This document shows positions 61,147-64,000 of a stretch of 64,000 bases of DNA, piece by piece. The notes below the pieces were generated by a model. The model was not told the origin of the DNA, made no database searches, and was given only the letters and a program-made list of their open reading frames with translations. Every line of letters begins with the position of its first letter. Position 1 is the first letter of the stretch. Both the position numbers and the translations under genes were made by a program. The stretch lies in NCBI RefSeq assembly GCF_026965555.1, contig NZ_CP114040.1, forward strand, positions 1 through 64,000, read 5' to 3'. This DNA comes from Nannocystis punicea. GTDB taxonomy: Bacteria; Myxococcota_A; Polyangia; Nannocystales; Nannocystaceae.

Positions 61147-62244
61147 CTAGCGCCGTGTCGTTCGCCGTCGTCGCCACCACCAGACCGCGCCGAGCACCCA
61201 CGCGAACCCGGGCTCGCCCACGTTGCAGCCGCGGCTGGCCACGGGTGGCGGCTCCTGGGGCTGGGCGGCCGCGGGCGGTTCGTTCGCGGGCGGTTCGTTC
61301 GCGGGCGGTTCGTTCGCGGGCGGTTCGTTCGCGGGCGGTTCGTTCGCGGGCGGCGGGGCGCTGCGTGCGACCAGGGGCGGGGGCGGGGCGCACGCGAGCA
61401 TGACGTCGATCGCCGGCGTGACGACGACCTGGCGGCGGTCGGGGGTGGCCACCTCGATCTCGACGCGATGGAGTCCGGGCGTCAGACCGTCGAGCGACAG
61501 CGCCGCCCTGTACTCGGACTGCGGGTCGCGCTCGCACACCGTGAACAACAGGTCGGTGCCTGCCTCGCGGGTCCACGTGCGGCCGGGATCGATCCATGTG
61601 CACGAGCCGGGTCGCGGCGTCCACGGCTTTCCGTCGACACGTGTCGCAAAGACCAGGTGATCGCGCATCGGCTCGACCTCGGGCGGGAGCTCGACCCGCA
61701 GCGGCACCACGGCGGCCGTGAAGGTCTCGGAGCAGACGGCCGGCGCGGAGACCGTGAGCGGCCGCTGCGCGGGGGCGCCGGCGTGCAGGCCCGGCTGCGC
61801 CAGCTTCAGCGGCGCCGCGGCGATCGTGACAGTCGTCGTCCCCACGGCCGGCGGCATTTCGTCCTGCAACGCGCTCCACTCCCTGCGCGACTGGGCGGCG
61901 TACTCCCCCTCGCGGACGGTCACCTCGTACACCTGGCCCGGCGCGAATTTTTTGGCGAGGACGATCCATTCGATGCGGTCCTCCCCGGCGGCGATCCGGT
62001 GCTTCACCGGCACCCTGCGCTTGGCCTCGATCCGCACCACCGAGACGCGGCCCGGGGAGCCGACCAGCGGCTCCGGGCCCCCCCAGGCGAACCCGCGCAC
62101 GTCGGGCGGCAGCGAACCATTCGCGCCGAGGTACAGCCGGCCCGCGCCGGGGCCCCACCACACACACGAGCACGCCCGCGCCTCGCCCTCGCCGATCAGC
62201 GCCAGCGCCACGCTCGCCATGACCACGGTCCTCGCCCGCCGCAC
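61147..62244 (-). CDS. secreted protein with MYXO-CTERM-like sorting tail
   Basis: A 365-residue protein starting at GTG 62244 (MRRARTVVMASVALALIGEG), which gives a signal peptide ending before ACSCVWW. Two or three beta-rich segments follow (WIVLAKKFAPGQVYEVTVRE; DLLFTVCERDPQSEYRAAL; GLHRVEIEVATPD). Near the end are five PPANE repeats, then Ala/Pro-rich sequence and the tail GCNVGEPGFAWVLGAVWWW plus Arg-rich end, which fits the Cys / hydrophobic / Arg-rich layout of MYXO-CTERM surface-sorting signals. The protein should be moved to the outer surface after cleavage near the Cys. Its specific role is unknown. Confidence 0.65.
   Translation of the reverse strand: MRRARTVVMASVALALIGEGEARACSCVWWGPGAGRLYLGANGSLPPDVRGFAWGGPEPLVGSPGRVSVVRIEAKRRVPVKHRIAAGEDRIEWIVLAKKFAPGQVYEVTVREGEYAAQSRREWSALQDEMPPAVGTTTVTIAAAPLKLAQPGLHAGAPAQRPLTVSAPAVCSETFTAAVVPLRVELPPEVEPMRDHLVFATRVDGKPWTPRPGSCTWIDPGRTWTREAGTDLLFTVCERDPQSEYRAALSLDGLTPGLHRVEIEVATPDRRQVVVTPAIDVMLACAPPPPLVARSAPPPANEPPANEPPANEPPANEPPANEPPAAAQPQEPPPVASRGCNVGEPGFAWVLGAVWWWRRRRTTRR
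61271..61345 (-). repeat. five 15-bp tandem repeats encoding PPANE
   Basis: Five identical copies of GCGGGCGGTTCGTTC (plus strand), each 15 bp, encode the PPANE linker of the MYXO-CTERM protein on the minus strand. Identical copies point to recent slippage, so length polymorphism between strains is likely. Confidence 0.85.
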
Positions 62245-62329
62245 GAGGCGACCTCAGCACGTCCCGCGAGGTCCGTCAACCTTCGCAGGGGGGTCCGCGA
62301 GGTATCCTCTCTCTGGCGCAGCGGAGAGG

Positions 62330-62620
62330 ATGTCTCAAGGGACATGTCGAGGATGCGCGGATCGTCGCGGCCGGTTGGTCGAAGACGTGGAGCTGGACGC
62401 GTCACTCGTGCGGCGATCATGGTCCGGCGAGGTCAGCGACGGCGCTCGCCAAGGACGGCATCCATGGTCGTCGAGCGGGGTCGAGCGTCACCGGCCGGGG
62501 CCCGTCGGGACCCGCCTGCAGGTCGAATCGGCCGAGCTCGCAGTCAGCCCGGCGAGCGTGATCCTCGACGGTCGCGGCGTGTACGACCTCGGCGCGATCG
62601 TCGTGGAAACCGGACGGTGA
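62330..62620 (+). CDS. short ORF, doubtful
   Basis: A 96-codon frame from ATG 62330 ending at TGA 62618-62620. The first two thirds are Arg/Ser-rich and not convincing, but the end (RLQVESAELAVSPASVILDG then RGVYDLGAIVVETGR) reads like genuine protein, and a hairpin follows before the convergent gene. It may be a real small protein, or the 3' end of a gene whose front part decayed. The start codon lies inside a palindrome of the ATGTCC/GGACAT family. Confidence 0.3.
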   Translation: MSQGTCRGCADRRGRLVEDVELDASLVRRSWSGEVSDGARQGRHPWSSSGVERHRPGPVGTRLQVESAELAVSPASVILDGRGVYDLGAIVVETGR

Positions 62621-62624
62621 GCCT

Positions 62625-62654
62625 CGCGGGCCGCGGCGAGGCCCCCGGCCCGCG
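62625..62654. terminator. hairpin between convergent ORFs
   Basis: CGCGGGCCG (62625-62633) and CGGCCCGCG (62646-62654) form a 9-bp stem with a 12-nt loop, flanked by GAGC/GCTC that can extend the stem with a bulge. It lies just after the 62330-62620 frame and 4 nt from the stop of the next gene, so it may end both transcripts. Confidence 0.55.
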
Positions 62655-62657
62655 GCT

Positions 62658-63086
62658 CTACTGCCCCGGCTGGGGGGCCGCCGCCTGTCCCTTCGCGCTC
62701 GCGGCGGACGACGGGCGCGCGAGCGCGGCCGGGAACATGCCGAGCGCGATGCACAGCGCCTCGCCGGCCTCGATCAACTCGTCGATCAGCATCTCGTCAC
62801 CGACCGAGGCGTAGACCATCCGGCCGGCGTAGTTGATCATGTCGGTCCCGGCGTAGAGCTGCTCCGTCACGATCTCCGCGTCGACGCCGTCGAGGTCGAG
62901 CGCGTTGGGGAGCAGGCGGTTGAACTCGGCCAGGTCCTCGCCGTTGTAGGCCATGTTGCCGGCGAGGTACTGCACGTGCTGGGTCTGGGTCCCGAGGTCG
63001 GCGCCGAGGAAGTTGTAGCGAATGTCGGTGTTCGCGACCTCGGCGACCCATTGACTGTCGATGATCTGAATCAGCAGAGCAGGCAT
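62658..63086 (-). CDS. small hypothetical protein, partner of upstream gene
   Basis: A 142-residue protein from ATG 63086 with a strong ribosome site (AGGAGG 8 nt upstream). Sequence starts MPALLIQIIDSQWVAEVANT and is rich in hydrophobic helices and acidic residues (LAEFNRLLPNALDLDGVDAE; MLIDELIEAGEALCIALGM), with a disordered Ala/Gln/Pro tail. No signal peptide and no recognised family. It starts 11 nt after the stop of the upstream small gene, so both are translated from one mRNA. Chaperone or immunity-like partner of that protein is possible but unproved. Confidence 0.5.
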   Translation of the reverse strand: MPALLIQIIDSQWVAEVANTDIRYNFLGADLGTQTQHVQYLAGNMAYNGEDLAEFNRLLPNALDLDGVDAEIVTEQLYAGTDMINYAGRMVYASVGDEMLIDELIEAGEALCIALGMFPAALARPSSAASAKGQAAAPQPGQ

Positions 63087-63097
63087 GGTGATCCTCC

Positions 63098-63559
63098 TCA
63101 GGCGTCCTGAATGGTGACGGCCACGGACAGGGTGGAGTGGGTCGAAGTCGGCACCGCGGTGATCTTGAAGCCGAGGCTCGACGACCAGGTGTAGTTGTCC
63201 GACGGGTCGGAGAGCTTCACCCAGTTGATGTTGCTGTTGTTCAGCGACGAATCGTTCATGTGGTACCAGTCGGGCCGGTCGCCCATGCCGATGACCTGGA
63301 GGCCCGCCCACAGCTTGACGCCGAACCGCTGGCTGCCGTTGTTCCAGCAGCACCAGATCCCGGCGTCGCCGTCGGCGATCGCGCCGGCCAGGTCCTGCTC
63401 GTATTTCAGGGTCCCCGAGCCCGAGTAGGCCTGCAGCGAGGTCGGCGGCTGCTGGCTGATGCCGGACACGCCTGCCTGGGTCTGCCACCCCATCGTGTCG
63501 CGGTGCCACAGGGTCGACGAGTAATTGATGAACGTTGCGGTCAGAACGGTGTTGGACAT
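63098..63559 (-). CDS. small beta-rich protein, possibly membrane-active
   Basis: A 153-residue protein from ATG 63559 (MSNTVLTATFINYSSTLWHR) with AGGAG upstream. It is almost entirely beta-strand-like, rich in aromatic and polar residues (GIWCCWNNGSQRFGVKLWAG; WYHMNDSSLNNSNINW), without a signal peptide. Size and pattern recall small beta-sandwich cytolysins or lectin-like proteins such as aegerolysin or ET79-type crystal proteins, but the match is weak and based on general layout. Its partner gene is 11 nt downstream. The pair could be a cargo protein and its chaperone; predatory use is only a guess. Confidence 0.45.
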   Translation of the reverse strand: MSNTVLTATFINYSSTLWHRDTMGWQTQAGVSGISQQPPTSLQAYSGSGTLKYEQDLAGAIADGDAGIWCCWNNGSQRFGVKLWAGLQVIGMGDRPDWYHMNDSSLNNSNINWVKLSDPSDNYTWSSSLGFKITAVPTSTHSTLSVAVTIQDA

Positions 63560-63671
63560 GATGCGCTCCTGTTCGGCGCTGCGGTGATTCATCCGCCGCG
63601 CGCCGCCTCGCCTGGGGAGTCGCGGGTCCCTCCGTTTTGATCAGACCGCGATACGAATTTTTTTCAGCGCG

Positions 63672-64000
63672 TCAGCGGGCGCGCCCCAGCGCCGAGAGCC
63701 GGGCGTCGAGCTCGGCGACCGCCGCGGCGCTGCCGGCGACCCGGGCCGTGGCCGCGCGCGCCTCGACCAGCGCTGCCAGGGCCCGATCGGCCTCGCCCAG
63801 GGCCAGGAGCGCCGCGCCCTTGCCGGCCAGGATCAGGCCGAGCAGCTCGTCGTCGACCGTCGGGGCCGCGCGCGCGATCGGCTCGGCCGCGGTGAACTCC
63901 GCCAGCGCCTCGGCCGGCCGGTCCAGCGCCAGCAGGCTCTCGCCGATGTTGTTCGCAGTGATCGCGCGGTGCACGTGGCCGGCCGGCAGGCTGCGGTCCT
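63672..64000 (-). CDS. TPR-repeat protein, 5' end outside window
   Basis: The minus-strand frame is open from the right edge to the stop at 63672, so the start lies beyond the window. Visible residues have tetratricopeptide helices (ITANNIGESLLALDRPAEALAEF; LLGLILAGKGAALLALGEA then DRALAALVEARAATARVAG), with LPAGHVHRAIT at the edge in the style of the TPR arrays found at the C-terminus of myxobacterial Ser/Thr kinases. It could be such a kinase's tail or a separate TPR protein. The stop codon is 113 nt from the start of the small beta-rich protein gene, so the genes are in the same direction. Confidence 0.6.
   Translation of the reverse strand, partial: DRSLPAGHVHRAITANNIGESLLALDRPAEALAEFTAAEPIARAAPTVDDELLGLILAGKGAALLALGEADRALAALVEARAATARVAGSAAAVAELDARLSALGRAR

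Overview
The window looks like a chromosomal segment of a high-GC myxobacterium, most likely from the Nannocystis/Plesiocystis side of the order. The evidence is indirect but consistent: very high GC coding sequence, lipoproteins with long Thr/Ser/Gly linkers, myxobacterial Cys-rich CGDG repeats, a MYXO-CTERM-like sorting tail, a Hanks-type Ser/Thr kinase, RHS/VgrG type VI secretion genes with DUF2169 adaptors, and an HMG-CoA synthase of the mevalonate pathway. No rRNA, tRNA or CRISPR array was recognised. Most long antisense frames are artefacts of the high GC content.

Layout. 1-5.5 kb: a truncated membrane protein gene, two converging lipoprotein genes and a Ser/Thr protein kinase. 5.5-16.4 kb: one minus-strand type VI effector unit, read in the order Crp/Fnr regulator, ECF-like sigma factor, VgrG, TPR-like accessory protein, PAAR-RHS toxin, candidate immunity gene, second small gene. 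16.6-17.0 kb: a MerR-like regulator with an AT-hook-like tail. 17.3-18.1 kb: a truncated IS21-type istA. 18.7-31.7 kb: a restriction/defence island of seven genes: vsr (minus); Z1-domain ATPase, dcm, McrB-like AAA+ and DUF2357/McrC-like nuclease (plus); then a receiver-like protein and a GHKL ATPase (minus). The GHKL protein carries a MORC/MutL-like ATPase head, a coiled coil, and a C-terminal histidine-kinase module with an H-box. It sits 3 nt upstream of the receiver gene, so a two-component relay appears to be built into an R-M system. A frameshifted IS3-type transposase and a broken pentapeptide-repeat gene close the island at 32.0-33.8 kb.

34.1-39.1 kb holds secreted or cell-surface proteins: a lipoprotein with 12 Cys-rich repeats and a DUF1554-like end, a ricin/aerolysin/ricin pore-forming toxin, and a beta-propeller-like lipoprotein. 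39.2-46.6 kb is a second type VI locus: an orphan sheath gene tssC, divergent from vgrG, DUF2169, a PAAR-like gene and another DUF2169. Three 28-bp direct repeats lie between the divergent halves. An L,D-transpeptidase follows.

48.7-53.1 kb is a small redox cluster: LysR regulator, two SDR oxidoreductases, an FMN reductase and an isochorismatase-family hydrolase. 53.6-59.0 kb looks like a polyhydroxybutyrate-use cluster: intracellular PHB depolymerase, 3-hydroxybutyrate dehydrogenase overlapping it by ATGA, a secreted PHB-depolymerase-type esterase, and a convergent lipoprotein alpha/beta hydrolase that could act on oligomers. 59.4-64 kb has HMG-CoA synthase, a MYXO-CTERM protein, two small cytoplasmic proteins and the 3' end of a TPR gene.

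The most unusual features are the R-M/two-component island, the lectin-flanked aerolysin-like toxin, an unassigned RHS toxin tail with its candidate immunity genes, and a family of intergenic palindromes built on ATGTCC...GGACAT, clustered between 46.6 and 62.4 kb and partly amplified as 100-bp and 66-bp tandem units.
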